Below, one piece after another: positions 14,592 through 23,258 of a stretch of DNA of 26,517 bases (positions are counted from its first letter, which is position 1; each line of letters starts with the position of its first letter). The stretch is from an uncultured Roseateles sp. (GTDB lineage: Bacteria; Pseudomonadota; Gammaproteobacteria; Burkholderiales; Burkholderiaceae), in assembly GCA_946480605.1 (NCBI GenBank), contig CAMLKW010000035.1, forward strand, positions 1 through 26,517, given 5' to 3'. Position numbers and translations under genes: made by a program. Below the pieces are notes generated by a model. The model searched no databases. It was given only the letters and a program-made list of their open reading frames with translations, and was not told the origin of the DNA.

Positions 14592-17261
14592 TCAATCGAA
14601 GGCATAGCTGAAGTCGCCGTCAGCCACGTCCAGCGCGACACGCGCCAGCGGCTGGCCCGAGGCCGTGCGCGACAGGTACTCGATGGAGACCTTGGGCAGC
14701 ACGGTGTTGGTCAGGATGGCGTCGATGATGCGGCCGCCGGATTCGGCGTTGTTGCAGCGCTTCACGATCAGCTCCACCGCCGCGTCGCTGTACTCGAACG
14801 GGATGCGGTGGTTCTCGGCCACGCGCTTGACGATGCGGCCCAGCTGCAGGCGCACGATCTTGGCCAGCATGTCGTCGCTCAGCGGGTAGTACGGGATGGT
14901 GACGATGCGGCCCAGCAGCGCCGGCGGGAACACCTTCTGCAGCGGCTCGGTCAGCGCCGTGGCCAGCGACTCGGGGTCGGGCAGCAGCTCGGGGTCGCGG
15001 CACATGTTCATGATGAGCTCGGAACCGACGTTGCTGGTCAGCAGGATGATGGTGTTCTTGAAGTCGATCAGGCGGCCTTCGCCGTCTTCCATCCAGCCCT
15101 TGTCGAAGACCTGGAAGAACAGCTCGTGCACGTCCGGGTGGGCCTTCTCCACTTCGTCGAGCAGCACGACGCTGTAGGGCCGGCGGCGCACGGCCTCGGT
15201 CAGCACGCCGCCCTCGCCATAGCCCACATAGCCCGGAGGCGCGCCCTTGAGCGTGGAGACGGTGTGCGACTCCTGATACTCGCTCATGTTGATGGTGATG
15301 ACGTTCTGCTCGCCGCCGTACAGCGACTCGGCCAGCGCCAACGCCGTCTCGGTCTTGCCGACGCCCGAGGTGCCGCACAGCATGAACACGCCGATGGGCT
15401 TGTTGGGGTTGTCGAGCTTGGCGCGCGAGGTCTGGATGCGGCGGGCGATCATGTCCAGCCCGTGCTGCTGGCCGATGACGCGCGCGCCCAGCGTGGCGCC
15501 CAGGCGCAGCACGGCTTCCAGCTCGTTCTTGACCATGCGGCCGACGGGGATGCCGGTCCAGTCGGCGACGACGCTGGCCACGGCCTGCGCATCGACGGAC
15601 GGCAGGATCAGCGGTGCGTCGCCCTGCAGCTCGGTGAGTTGGGCCTGAGCGGCGTGCATCTCCGCCAGCAGCGCGTCGCGGTCGGGGCTGCCGCCGGCGT
15701 CGGCCGGCTGGTCGCCGCCGCGCAGCTTGGCGCGCAGGTCCAGGATCTTGGCGACGACATCCTGCTCCTGCTGCCAGCGCACTTCCAGCGCGGCCAGGCG
15801 GGTGCGTTCGCCAGCCAGCTTCTCTTCGACCAGCGAGCCGCGCTCGCCGATGTGCACGCCCACCTGGGCCTCGCGGGCGATGATGCCCTGCTCGATCTCC
15901 AGCGATTCGATGCGGCGCTTGCAGTCCTCCACCTCGGCCGGCATCGCATGCTGGCTGACGGCGACGCGGGCGCAGGCGGTGTCCAGCAGGCTGACGGCCT
16001 TGTCGGGAAGTTGGCGGGCCGGGATGTAGCGGTGCGACAGCTTGACGGCGGCCTCGATGGCCTCGTCCAGCAGCTGGATCTGGTGGTGTTTCTCCAGCAC
16101 CGTGGCCACGCCGCGCAGCATCAGGATGGCCTTCTTCTCGTCGGGCTCCTCGACCTGCACGGTCTGGAAGCGCCGGGTCAGCGCCGGGTCCTTCTCGATG
16201 TACTTCTTGTACTCGGCCCAGGTGGTCGCGCCGACGGTGCGCAGGTTGCCGCGTGCGAGTGCGGGCTTCAGCAGGTTTGCCGCGTCGCCCGTGCCCGCCG
16301 CGCCGCCGGCGCCCACCAGCGTGTGGATCTCGTCGATGAACAGGATGATGGGCGTGGGGCTCTGCTGCACCTCGTCGATGACCTGGCGCAGGCGCTGCTC
16401 GAACTCGCCCTTCATGGACGCGCCGGCCTGCAGCAGGCCGATATCCAGCGACAAGAGCGTCACGCCCTGCATGCTGGGCGGCACGTCGCCGCGCGCCAGG
16501 CGCAGCGCGAAGCCTTCGACGACGGCCGTCTTGCCGACGCCGGCCTCGCCGGTCAGCAGCGGGTTGTTCTGGCGGCGGCGCATCAGGATGTCGACGATCT
16601 GGCGGATCTCGTCGTCGCGGCCCGTCACCGGGTCGATCTCGCCGTTGCGCGCCTTCTCGGTCAGATCGACCGTGAACTTCTTCAGCGCCTCCTGGCGGCC
16701 CATGGCGGCCGGGGCCATTGCGCCCTCGGCCTGGCCGGGCTGGCCGGCGTTCAGCGCGCTGCCGTCGGTGGCGCCCAGGCCGGCCTCGCCGGTCTTGCCG
16801 ACCAAGGACGGCAGCTTGTCGGCCAAGTCGTCTGCCTTGATCTTCTCGAACTGGCGCGAGATGCCGAACAGCGCCTCGCGCAGCGTTCGGGTGGACAGCA
16901 GCGCCACCAGCAGGTGGCCGCTGCGCACCTGGGCGTCACCGTACATCAACGTGGCATAGACCCAGGCCTGCTGGATGGCATGCGTGATGTGCTCGGAGAA
17001 GTCGCTGATGGACGTCGACCCGCGCGGCAGGCGGTCCAGCGCGGTCGTCACGTCGCGCGCCAGCACGGCGGCATCCAGGCCGTAGTGGCGCACGATGGCC
17101 GCCACGTCGGACTCGTTGTTCTCCAGCAGCTGGGTGATCCAGTGCACCAGCTCCACATAGGGGTTGCCCCGGAGCTTGCAGAAAACGGTGGCGCCCTCGA
17201 CGGATTTGTAGGCCAGCGGGTTGAGCTTGCCGAAAAGGGCTTGGCGGCTGATGTCGGTCAT
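14592..17261 (-). CDS. tssH: TssH (ClpV) AAA+ sheath-recycling ATPase
   Basis: An 889-residue double AAA+ ATPase of the ClpB/ClpV class that disassembles the contracted TssB/TssC sheath. The N-terminal domain (about residues 1-155) binds the sheath. The first ATPase module has Walker A GEAGVGKT (238-245) and Walker B ILFIDEIHT (about 306-314). A coiled middle domain precedes the second module, with GTSGVGKT (about 630-637), VVLLDEVEKAHPDV and a LTSNVGSE sensor. Length is typical. The start at 17261 has GAGGAG eight bases upstream. It follows tssG by 48 bases, and repeat A2 separates it from vgrG. Confidence 0.97.
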   Translation of the reverse strand: MTDISRQALFGKLNPLAYKSVEGATVFCKLRGNPYVELVHWITQLLENNESDVAAIVRHYGLDAAVLARDVTTALDRLPRGSTSISDFSEHITHAIQQAWVYATLMYGDAQVRSGHLLVALLSTRTLREALFGISRQFEKIKADDLADKLPSLVGKTGEAGLGATDGSALNAGQPGQAEGAMAPAAMGRQEALKKFTVDLTEKARNGEIDPVTGRDDEIRQIVDILMRRRQNNPLLTGEAGVGKTAVVEGFALRLARGDVPPSMQGVTLLSLDIGLLQAGASMKGEFEQRLRQVIDEVQQSPTPIILFIDEIHTLVGAGGAAGTGDAANLLKPALARGNLRTVGATTWAEYKKYIEKDPALTRRFQTVQVEEPDEKKAILMLRGVATVLEKHHQIQLLDEAIEAAVKLSHRYIPARQLPDKAVSLLDTACARVAVSQHAMPAEVEDCKRRIESLEIEQGIIAREAQVGVHIGERGSLVEEKLAGERTRLAALEVRWQQEQDVVAKILDLRAKLRGGDQPADAGGSPDRDALLAEMHAAQAQLTELQGDAPLILPSVDAQAVASVVADWTGIPVGRMVKNELEAVLRLGATLGARVIGQQHGLDMIARRIQTSRAKLDNPNKPIGVFMLCGTSGVGKTETALALAESLYGGEQNVITINMSEYQESHTVSTLKGAPPGYVGYGEGGVLTEAVRRRPYSVVLLDEVEKAHPDVHELFFQVFDKGWMEDGEGRLIDFKNTIILLTSNVGSELIMNMCRDPELLPDPESLATALTEPLQKVFPPALLGRIVTIPYYPLSDDMLAKIVRLQLGRIVKRVAENHRIPFEYSDAAVELIVKRCNNAESGGRIIDAILTNTVLPKVSIEYLSRTASGQPLARVALDVADGDFSYAFD

Positions 17262-17309
17262 TTGCGGTTCTCCTCGGTGCTAAGTGACCGGGGCCGCCGT
17301 TCGGTTCCG

Positions 17310-18350
17310 CTACATCTGGTGCTTTGGTGCCAAGGACGGCCCCAGCGGTTCCCGGGAGATGCTTTCCACGTTCATCAGCAACTGGTCGGCGCGCCTGCGC
17401 GGGCGCTTGCTGTTCAGCCAGGCGCTGCGGCCCAGCTGGCCGATGCCGGGTGATCGGCCCAGCGGCCAGGCCGGCACCTCGGCGGGCTTCAGTCGCAGGC
17501 GAAGGTCCCACTCGAACTCGTGGCCCACGTACTGGCGCACCATGGCCTGCAGCGCCGGCAGATGCGGGCCGGAGGGCAGGAAGGCCTGGAACTCCGTCCA
17601 GCTCAAGGGGCCGATCTCGATGCGGAACTTGTGCTGCACGTCCCAGACCTGGCCGCCCAGCATGGCGCCACGGCCCAGGGCCACGCCGTCGTGCCTGACC
17701 AGACGCGTGCGCTCCTCAGGCTCCAGCGTCATCCAGTGGCCGCTGAACTGCTGGACCTGGGCCGGCACCTTGAACCGCAGCGTGATCCAGCTCTGCAGGC
17801 CGTCGGCATCGCGGGCCGAGCGGGCCAGGCGGCCGGCGAAGTAGAGCTTGGAGAAATCGCCCAGGGCGTCGCGCTCGCGCAGCGCCGGCTCGGCCAGGCC
17901 GATGAGCGCGCCGACGTGGCGCACGATGGGGGCGTCGCGGCCGCGGTCCATGCCCACCACCGGGTGGGAGCGGGCCCAGGCCCGGTAGAACAGCAGGCCG
18001 AAGCGGTGCAGCAACATGTCGGCGAAGGCCGCGAAGGTGCGGTCGCCGTGGTGCATGGCCCGTTCGCGGGCGTACTCGGTCAGGTGCGTGGGCAGCGCGC
18101 CGTTGGGGCCGAACAGGCTCATGACCCGCTGCACCAGCCGCGGCGCATGGCCGTCGCGCGCGTCCAGCTTGGTGATGGCCGTGGGCGCGAAGTTCAGCGC
18201 CGGCTCGCTGGCGAAGCGCACCGGCTCATCGCCCGGGCGCAGCGCGTCGCCCAGCCGCGGCTTGTCGGGGTGGGCGGCCTCGATGCGGCGCAGCGCCTGG
18301 AACAGGTCGAAACGGCCCGGTCGCTGCTTCAGCGCATCGAAGATGTTCAC
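17310..18350 (-). CDS. tssG: TssG (ImpH) baseplate wedge subunit
   Basis: A 346-residue cytoplasmic protein that joins TssF and TssE in the baseplate wedge. The family start (FDLFQALRRIEAAHPDKPRLG) is clear, followed by RFASEPALNFAPTAI, a FFGxNG-equivalent SLFGPNGALPTHLTEY, and the RFGLLFYRAWARSHP motif. The start is GTG at 18350-18348, overlapping the TssF stop in a GTGA junction, which implies translational coupling. Length is normal. Confidence 0.95.
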   Translation of the reverse strand: MNIFDALKQRPGRFDLFQALRRIEAAHPDKPRLGDALRPGDEPVRFASEPALNFAPTAITKLDARDGHAPRLVQRVMSLFGPNGALPTHLTEYARERAMHHGDRTFAAFADMLLHRFGLLFYRAWARSHPVVGMDRGRDAPIVRHVGALIGLAEPALRERDALGDFSKLYFAGRLARSARDADGLQSWITLRFKVPAQVQQFSGHWMTLEPEERTRLVRHDGVALGRGAMLGGQVWDVQHKFRIEIGPLSWTEFQAFLPSGPHLPALQAMVRQYVGHEFEWDLRLRLKPAEVPAWPLGRSPGIGQLGRSAWLNSKRPRRRADQLLMNVESISREPLGPSLAPKHQM

Positions 18351-20212
18351 AGGATGGCCCGCGCGCCGGGCAGCGGATGCCAGCGCTTCAACTCGCCGCG
18401 CGTGCGCGACACCAGCAGCGTCTGCACGAAGCTGTTCATCGACACATGGCGGCTGAAGTAGTGGTGCAGCACGGCGCCCAGCAGCGCGGCGCTGCCGCCC
18501 TCGAAGGACAGCTCGTCTACCGTGACCTGCACCTCCAGGCCGCGGCCGAACGCGATGGGGCCCGGCGCCGGGTGGCGGCGCACCACCGGCCGCGTGGCGA
18601 CCGAGCGCACGCCCTCGATCTGGCGCAGCAGGCCGGCGTTGGCGCTCTGGCCGAACAGGCCCAGCAGCTCGCGCAGCGCCAGCGCGCCGCGCTCGGCGTC
18701 CTCGTCCACCAGCGACAGGTAGTTCAGCGACAGCAGCGACAGCAGCCGCCAGGCCAGCGGGCCCTCGCGCGTGGCGCTGACCGGCCGTGACGGGCCGGCG
18801 ACGACGGCGATGGCCTCCACCGGCGCGCGGGTCTCCAGCGTCAGCCCGCCGTGGTCGCGCCCGGTGGGCATGAATAGCGGCAGGTCGCGGTTGGTGCAGC
18901 GCACCTTGGCCGCCAGCTGGCGCAGCTCGGTGCGGTAGGGCGCGCGTTGCAGGTCCACCAGCGCGAGGAAGACCTCGCTGCCGACATAGGCCGAGCGCGG
19001 CCCTTCGCGCTTGGCGCGGTCGCTGGCCAGGCGCGGCTCGCGCAGCAGGCTGAAGTAGCCGGCCGCGCCGCCGGGGTCCACATGCGGCACGTCGAACAGC
19101 GGCAGGAACTGCAGCTCGTCGCTGTCGTTGGAGAAGCCTGCGACGGAGGCGACGTCGAAGACCTCGTAGTCGTTGCCGGCCAGCCGGTCCGGGATGACCT
19201 GGAAGGCCGTGCTGCTGTCGTCCACCGCGATGCGCTCGGCGCGGCGCTCGAACAGGTTGATGGCCGGCACGCAGTTCAGGCTGAAGTTGGCCGGCTCGCC
19301 GCCACCCTCCAGGCTGGGCTCGTAGCGGTCGAACAGCAGCACCAGCTCGAAGCTGTTGCCGGGGCAGGCCGCGAAGCTGGCGCGCAGGCCGGCCACGTCC
19401 AGGAACAGGAAGCGCTGCGGGAACGCGAAGTACTCCTGCATCAGCCGCGTGCCGGACAGGCCGCGCAGCGTGACGGGCAGCATGGCCTCGTCGTCGGACA
19501 GGCCCACGTGGCGCACCCAGCCGGGCGGCAGGAAGTTGCGGCGCGCGTCCTTGCCGCCGGGGCCGGCCAGCACGCCCACGCAGCGGCAGGTGGCCAGCTC
19601 GTGCAGCTTCAGCGCCACGTCCTGCAGGCCGCCCATGAAGAAGCGCAGGCTGTCCAGCGGCAGCTTCGCGAAGCTCATGCCGTCGGGCAGCGCCAGCTTC
19701 ACGCGCACGCCGCTCTTGGGGCGTTCGCGCAGCGGCAGGCCGCTGAGGTTGATGTCGGTGGCGCTCAGGAAGTACTCGACCTGCGTGACCTGGATGGGCG
19801 TCAGCGTGACCGGTTGCGCGGTGCGGAACTCGCAGCGCGTGGGGCCCAGCGACGTGGGCTGCGACATCAGCGCGCTGCCGCGCGGCAGCGTGAAGCCGGC
19901 CATCAGGTTGGGGTCGTTGCTGGGCTCCAGCTTGGCCACCAGCATGGACGGGATGGGTGCGCCGAGGTTGGGGCAGACGATGTCCAGCAGCGCCTGGGCC
20001 AGGCGCGGGAACTCGGCGTCCTGCTTGAGCTGCACGCGCGCGGCCAGGAAGGCCGAGCCCTCCAGCAGCCGCTCGACATACGGGTCGGCCACTTCCAGGC
20101 CTTCCATGCCGAGGCGGCCGGCGATCTTGGGGAACTCGCGCGCGAACTCCCCGCCCATCTCGCGGAGGTAGCGCAGTTCCTGGTTGTAGTAGCGGAGGAG
20201 GCGGGGATCCAT
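18347..20212 (-). CDS. tssF: TssF (ImpG/VasA) baseplate wedge subunit
   Basis: A 621-residue baseplate protein. The N-terminal signature MDPRLLRYYNQELRYLRE is followed by EFAREFPKIAGRLG and DPYVERLLEGSAFLAARVQ, all hallmarks of TssF. The C-terminus has FGRGLEVQVTVDE and LGAVLHHYFSRHVSMNSF, also typical. The ATG at 20212 lies eight bases after the tssE stop. The gene ends in a 4-base overlap with tssG. The ribosome binding site is weak, consistent with coupling to tssE. Confidence 0.96.
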   Translation of the reverse strand: MDPRLLRYYNQELRYLREMGGEFAREFPKIAGRLGMEGLEVADPYVERLLEGSAFLAARVQLKQDAEFPRLAQALLDIVCPNLGAPIPSMLVAKLEPSNDPNLMAGFTLPRGSALMSQPTSLGPTRCEFRTAQPVTLTPIQVTQVEYFLSATDINLSGLPLRERPKSGVRVKLALPDGMSFAKLPLDSLRFFMGGLQDVALKLHELATCRCVGVLAGPGGKDARRNFLPPGWVRHVGLSDDEAMLPVTLRGLSGTRLMQEYFAFPQRFLFLDVAGLRASFAACPGNSFELVLLFDRYEPSLEGGGEPANFSLNCVPAINLFERRAERIAVDDSSTAFQVIPDRLAGNDYEVFDVASVAGFSNDSDELQFLPLFDVPHVDPGGAAGYFSLLREPRLASDRAKREGPRSAYVGSEVFLALVDLQRAPYRTELRQLAAKVRCTNRDLPLFMPTGRDHGGLTLETRAPVEAIAVVAGPSRPVSATREGPLAWRLLSLLSLNYLSLVDEDAERGALALRELLGLFGQSANAGLLRQIEGVRSVATRPVVRRHPAPGPIAFGRGLEVQVTVDELSFEGGSAALLGAVLHHYFSRHVSMNSFVQTLLVSRTRGELKRWHPLPGARAIL

Positions 20213-20220
20213 CGTGAGGT

Positions 20221-20757
20221 CTAGTTCCGCAGGTCGCGCACGGCGGCCTGGCCGGTGTCCACGTCCACGTCGGCGCTGAGCAGCAGTTCCAGCGGCACGG
20301 GCTGGTTCCACATCTGGCCCTTGATGGTCAGGCGCAGGCTGGTGGGGCGGATGCCGGTGGTCATGTCGTTGGCGATGCGGACCTCGACGGTGTTGGGGTC
20401 CAGTCGCGGCTCGAAGCGCACGATGGCCTGGCGCAGCTGGGCCTCGATGAGCGGGAAGTTGTGCACGCTCATGGTCTGGCCGGTCAGCGGCAGGATGCCG
20501 AAGTTCAGCACCGAGTCGGCGGCGTGCGGCACGCTCTTCCACAGCGCCGTGCGCTCGGGGTCGTCGCGGTTGCCGATGTCGGGTTCCTCGCAGACCGCGT
20601 TGAACAGCCAGGACAGGTCGCGCAGCACGGCCTCCCGCAGCTGCTTGCGGGTCAGCATGCGGGCGTCCAGCGCCTCGACCCGGCTGTCGGGCTCGTGGTC
20701 GGTGAGCCGGTCGAGCAGCGAGGGCTGGAGCCGGTCCTGGGCGCCCAGGCCGGCCAT
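20221..20757 (-). CDS. tssE: TssE (gp25-like) baseplate protein
   Basis: A 178-residue homologue of phage T4 gp25. It has LQPSLLDRLTDHEP near the N-terminus, LREAVLRDLSWLFNAV, VLNFGILPLTG, and the conserved region IEAQLRQAIVRFEPRLDPNTVEV. It sits at the sheath-baseplate interface and starts sheath polymerisation. The ATG overlaps the TagJ stop by one base (TGATG). Confidence 0.94.
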   Translation of the reverse strand: MAGLGAQDRLQPSLLDRLTDHEPDSRVEALDARMLTRKQLREAVLRDLSWLFNAVCEEPDIGNRDDPERTALWKSVPHAADSVLNFGILPLTGQTMSVHNFPLIEAQLRQAIVRFEPRLDPNTVEVRIANDMTTGIRPTSLRLTIKGQMWNQPVPLELLLSADVDVDTGQAAVRDLRN

Positions 20758-21596
20758 CAGGCAGCCTCGTCGGGCGCAGCCTGGGCTACGTCAAAAACGA
20801 TCTCGCGTATGGCCATCAGGTCGTGGTCGCCCACGTCGCTGGCCAGCACGCGCTGGCCCAGGCCGGTGTAGCGCTCCTCGCCGGCTGCACCTGGAATGGG
20901 CGTCCATTCGGTCTTGCGCGCCAGGTTGATGAGGCCGTCCTCGCTCTTGTCGGAGCCCACGTAGCGCGTGGGCACCAGCGCGACGCTGTTGCCGCCGTTG
21001 GTGAAGCTGAGTTGCGCCGGCATCCAGACGCAGTCGCGCAGGTCCTCGGGCGCGTCGAAGCGGATCTTGGCCAGATGCTGGAAGGGCACCCAGGTGTAGT
21101 GGCCGTTCAGGCACACCTCCAGGATGGGGCCCAGGCGTGAGTCGGCGTCGGCCAGCCACTCGAAGCGCTGGCCGTCCAGCGTGCCGGCGCTGGTGGGCGC
21201 GGCCTCGAAGGCCTTGGCGGCGAGGTCGGCGGCGAGCTGGTCGTGGCCCTCGCCCTGCTGCTTCAGCGACTCGATGAGCTGGGCCACCCAGGCCTCGGGC
21301 TGGCCGAACACCACCGGCGTGCGCTTGCCGGCGAACACCTGCGCGCGCAGCAGCTCGCAGCGGATCGCATGGCCCACGGTCTCGCGCATCGGGATGGCGA
21401 GCTTGTCCATGTCGGCGACGACATTGAGCTGCGTGTGCGCGCGTTCCCACTGGCCCAGCACGCTGAGCAGCTGCGACATGAAGGTGCGCAGCTTGGGGTC
21501 GGCCGGCTTGGCGCGCACGGCCTCGGTCAGCTTGACCAGCGCGGTGCGCGGGTCGCCGGCACGGACGGCCTCTTCGGCGGCTTGTTGGGGAGTCAT
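20757..21596 (-). CDS. tagJ: TagJ (ImpE) accessory protein
   Basis: A 279-residue ImpE-family protein. The first half is helical and TPR-like (AVRAGDPRTALVKLTEAVRA, LLSVLGQWERAHTQLNVVA). The C-terminal half has the ImpE motifs GQRFEWLADADSRLGPILE, YTWVPFQHLAKIRFDAPEDL and RYVGSD. In the Pseudomonas H1 system TagJ binds the N-terminal helix of TssB and assists ClpV. The gene order tagJ-tssE-tssF-tssG-tssH is the usual one. The ATG lies directly against repeat B2 with no clear ribosome binding site. Confidence 0.94.
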   Translation of the reverse strand: MTPQQAAEEAVRAGDPRTALVKLTEAVRAKPADPKLRTFMSQLLSVLGQWERAHTQLNVVADMDKLAIPMRETVGHAIRCELLRAQVFAGKRTPVVFGQPEAWVAQLIESLKQQGEGHDQLAADLAAKAFEAAPTSAGTLDGQRFEWLADADSRLGPILEVCLNGHYTWVPFQHLAKIRFDAPEDLRDCVWMPAQLSFTNGGNSVALVPTRYVGSDKSEDGLINLARKTEWTPIPGAAGEERYTGLGQRVLASDVGDHDLMAIREIVFDVAQAAPDEAA

Positions 21597-21667
21597 GTCA
21601 GCGCTGCCCGGCCGCCCGAAAGCGCTGACGCGCCCCCTCGGGGGCAGTGAACGAAGTGAGCGTGGGG
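21597..21667 (-). repeat. Family B intergenic repeat, copy B2
   Basis: A 71-bp element immediately upstream of the tagJ ATG, in the same orientation as B1. It contains a GCCCCC-TCG-GGGGC-type hairpin and a TCAGCGC/GCGCTGA inverted pair (21598-21604 and 21622-21628) whose proximal arm abuts the start codon. Confidence 0.85.
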
Positions 21668-21679
21668 GCTGATGTCATT

Positions 21680-22261
21680 TCAGAAGCCATGGCCGCAATC
21701 GGTGCAGAAGCGCGCGGAGCGCGGAAGGGTGATGCCGCAGGCGGGGCAGCTCTTGTGCGTGCTGGCCATGTCGAAGCCGCATTCGTGGCAGAAGCGGCCG
21801 CCCTGGCTGGGCGTCTGGCAGTTGGGGCAGGCGGCGGCGCCCGAGGCAGCGCCGTAGCCGCCTTGCGACCCATGGCCGCCGCTGGCGTTGGAGGCGGCCT
21901 TGGCGGCGCAGTCGCGGCAGCTGCCGGCATGGCCGTCCCAGCATTCGCGGCCTACCCACTTGCGGCAGCCGGTGCAGCGCTCGTACAGCGCCGCCGCGGC
22001 GGCTCGTGCCTCTTCCAGCGCCTCGGCCTTGGCACTGCTGCCGCCGGCCTCGGCAAACGCGCCGGTGGCGCGACTGGCCTTGTTGAGGTCGTAGAACATG
22101 AACGCGAAGCGGCTCAGCCAGCCCGTGATCTGGCCCTTGCGATAGGGCTTGAAGGCGGAGCGCGAGGCCTCGCCGCACTTCTCGCAATAGAACTCGAACT
22201 GGAAGCCGGCCGACACGTCGCTCATGGACGTGCTGACGTCACGGTAGTTGGTCAGGGACAT
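21680..22261 (-). CDS. Zinc-ribbon protein embedded in the T6SS operon
   Basis: A 193-residue protein with 15 Cys and seven CxxC pairs: residues 26/29, 96/99, 115/118, 145/148, 158/161, 172/175 and 186/189, plus Cys107. The last four pairs form two classical zinc ribbons in tandem (CPNC...CHEC and CPAC...CTDC). The middle cluster may be a third zinc site. The N-terminal region has QFEFYCEKCGEASRSAFKPY and an aromatic helix (WLSRFAFMFYDLN). It is soluble, with no signal peptide. It lies between the Hcp-like genes and tagJ in the same direction, separated on both sides by repeats. A function in T6SS, such as a scaffold or an Hcp-like partner, is inferred only from position. I start at the ATG at 22261, as upstream in-frame sequence is repeat. 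Confidence 0.85.
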   Translation of the reverse strand: MSLTNYRDVSTSMSDVSAGFQFEFYCEKCGEASRSAFKPYRKGQITGWLSRFAFMFYDLNKASRATGAFAEAGGSSAKAEALEEARAAAAALYERCTGCRKWVGRECWDGHAGSCRDCAAKAASNASGGHGSQGGYGAASGAAACPNCQTPSQGGRFCHECGFDMASTHKSCPACGITLPRSARFCTDCGHGF

Positions 22262-22280
22262 ATCAGTCAGTGCCTTGCGG

Positions 22281-22413
22281 GGCCGAGCGCCGGGCCGCTC
22301 CCAAGCCGGCCCGTCGGGCGATGTGCTTGCGGCTTGATGCCGCAAGCATCGCCGTCCCCTCGGGGGACCGACTGGCGTGGCCCGCGTTCAGCGGGGCCAG
22401 GCTGGGCGAGGGG
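22281..22413 (+). repeat. Family A structured intergenic repeat, copy A3
   Basis: It lies between the third Hcp-like gene and the zinc-ribbon gene, in the same orientation as A1. The central hairpin is perfect (GGCGATG 22317-22323, CTTGCGGC 22326-22333, TTGAT loop, GCCGCAAG 22339-22346, CATCGCC 22347-22353). A GTCCCC-TCG-GGGGAC hairpin and a GGCCCGC-GTTCA-GCGGGGCC hairpin follow. It ends in GCGAGGGG just before the stop of the upstream gene. Confidence 0.9.
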
Positions 22414-22418
22414 CTGGC

Positions 22419-23258
22419 TCATATTGGCGAACCGATGTTCTTCATCGTGAAGGCGCGCATCGTCGCCTGCGTGGCGGTCTTGACGACGGCCTGACCCATG
22501 TTGCCGTGCTGATAGTGCGAGGGCGGGTTCTTGTAGACGTAGGCCAGCGAGCCGAACTCGCAGGTCCACTCCTCCATCATCTCGGTCATCGTGTCGGTGA
22601 CGGCCACCTGCAGCTTGTACTCCAGCAGGCGGATCTTCTGGATGGTGAAGACCAGCGAGGTGCCCTCCATCACGTTGGTCGAGCGCTTGTGAATGGTCAG
22701 CGTGCCGGAGGGGAAGATGTCGCCGGCCTTCATCGAGTTCAGCATCTGCGTGCTGGCGATGTCCACGCGCTTCGTGAACGTGAACTCGAAATTGGGGTTG
22801 CGGCCTTCGTTCTCGGCCCGCTTGTCGGCCACGCGCTCGTCGAAGCCCTTGGCTTCGCCCTGGCGCTGCACGGCCGCGTTGGCGTCCTTGTACTTGGACT
22901 GGAACTTGTCGAGCGTGTCCTTGACCAGGCGGTCGTGCTTTTCCAGCAGCGCCTCGCGCTCGGCGCCCTCGGCCTTGGCCATGGCGCGCTTCAGCGAGGC
23001 CTGGGCCGCCGTCACGTCGCCCTTGAGGTTCTTGAACTGCTGCAGGACGTTGCCTTCCTGCGTGATCAGGTTGTCCTTCTCGCGGTGCATGTCGTCGCGC
23101 ACGTCCGCGTTGATGCGTTCTTCCTCGTTGTGCAGGTTCCACTTGAGGGTTTCCAGCAGCACCTGGCCCTGGAACAGGTGCGAGACCGACTCGCCCGCCA
23201 CCGGCACGCGGGTGGGGCGCAGCAGGATCATGTAGATGTCGGCGCCGTTGCTGGCCAT
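22419..23258 (-). CDS. Hcp-like protein with about 108-residue charged helical insertion
   Basis: A 279-residue protein. The first 43 residues (IYMILLRPTRVP, GQVLLETLKWNLHN) and residues 153-279 (FEFTFTKRVDIASTQML, SGTLTIHKRS, EEWTCEFGSLAYVYKN) look like the two parts of an Hcp barrel. Between them lies a highly charged, helix-rich segment (about 44-152; EEERINADVRDDMHREKDNL, ASLKRAMAKAEGAEREALLE) that looks like a coiled-coil hairpin. The insertion site matches the loop after the first strands, where the neighbouring Hcp-like protein has its own shorter insert. The ATG overlaps the previous stop by one base. It may be a minor tube component, a tube cap or a cargo carrier; assignment to the Hcp fold is by eye. 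Confidence 0.75.
   Translation of the reverse strand: MASNGADIYMILLRPTRVPVAGESVSHLFQGQVLLETLKWNLHNEEERINADVRDDMHREKDNLITQEGNVLQQFKNLKGDVTAAQASLKRAMAKAEGAEREALLEKHDRLVKDTLDKFQSKYKDANAAVQRQGEAKGFDERVADKRAENEGRNPNFEFTFTKRVDIASTQMLNSMKAGDIFPSGTLTIHKRSTNVMEGTSLVFTIQKIRLLEYKLQVAVTDTMTEMMEEWTCEFGSLAYVYKNPPSHYQHGNMGQAVVKTATQATMRAFTMKNIGSPI

Noticed and set aside
11488..14607. Very long open frame on the plus strand opposite vgrG
   Set aside because: It is the GC-rich shadow of vgrG. The translation is low-complexity Gly/Val/Leu/Asp with no family signature, while the minus frame has all VgrG motifs.
14535..17453. Long plus-strand open frame opposite tssH
   Set aside because: Shadow of the ClpV gene; the minus frame carries both Walker motifs and normal length.
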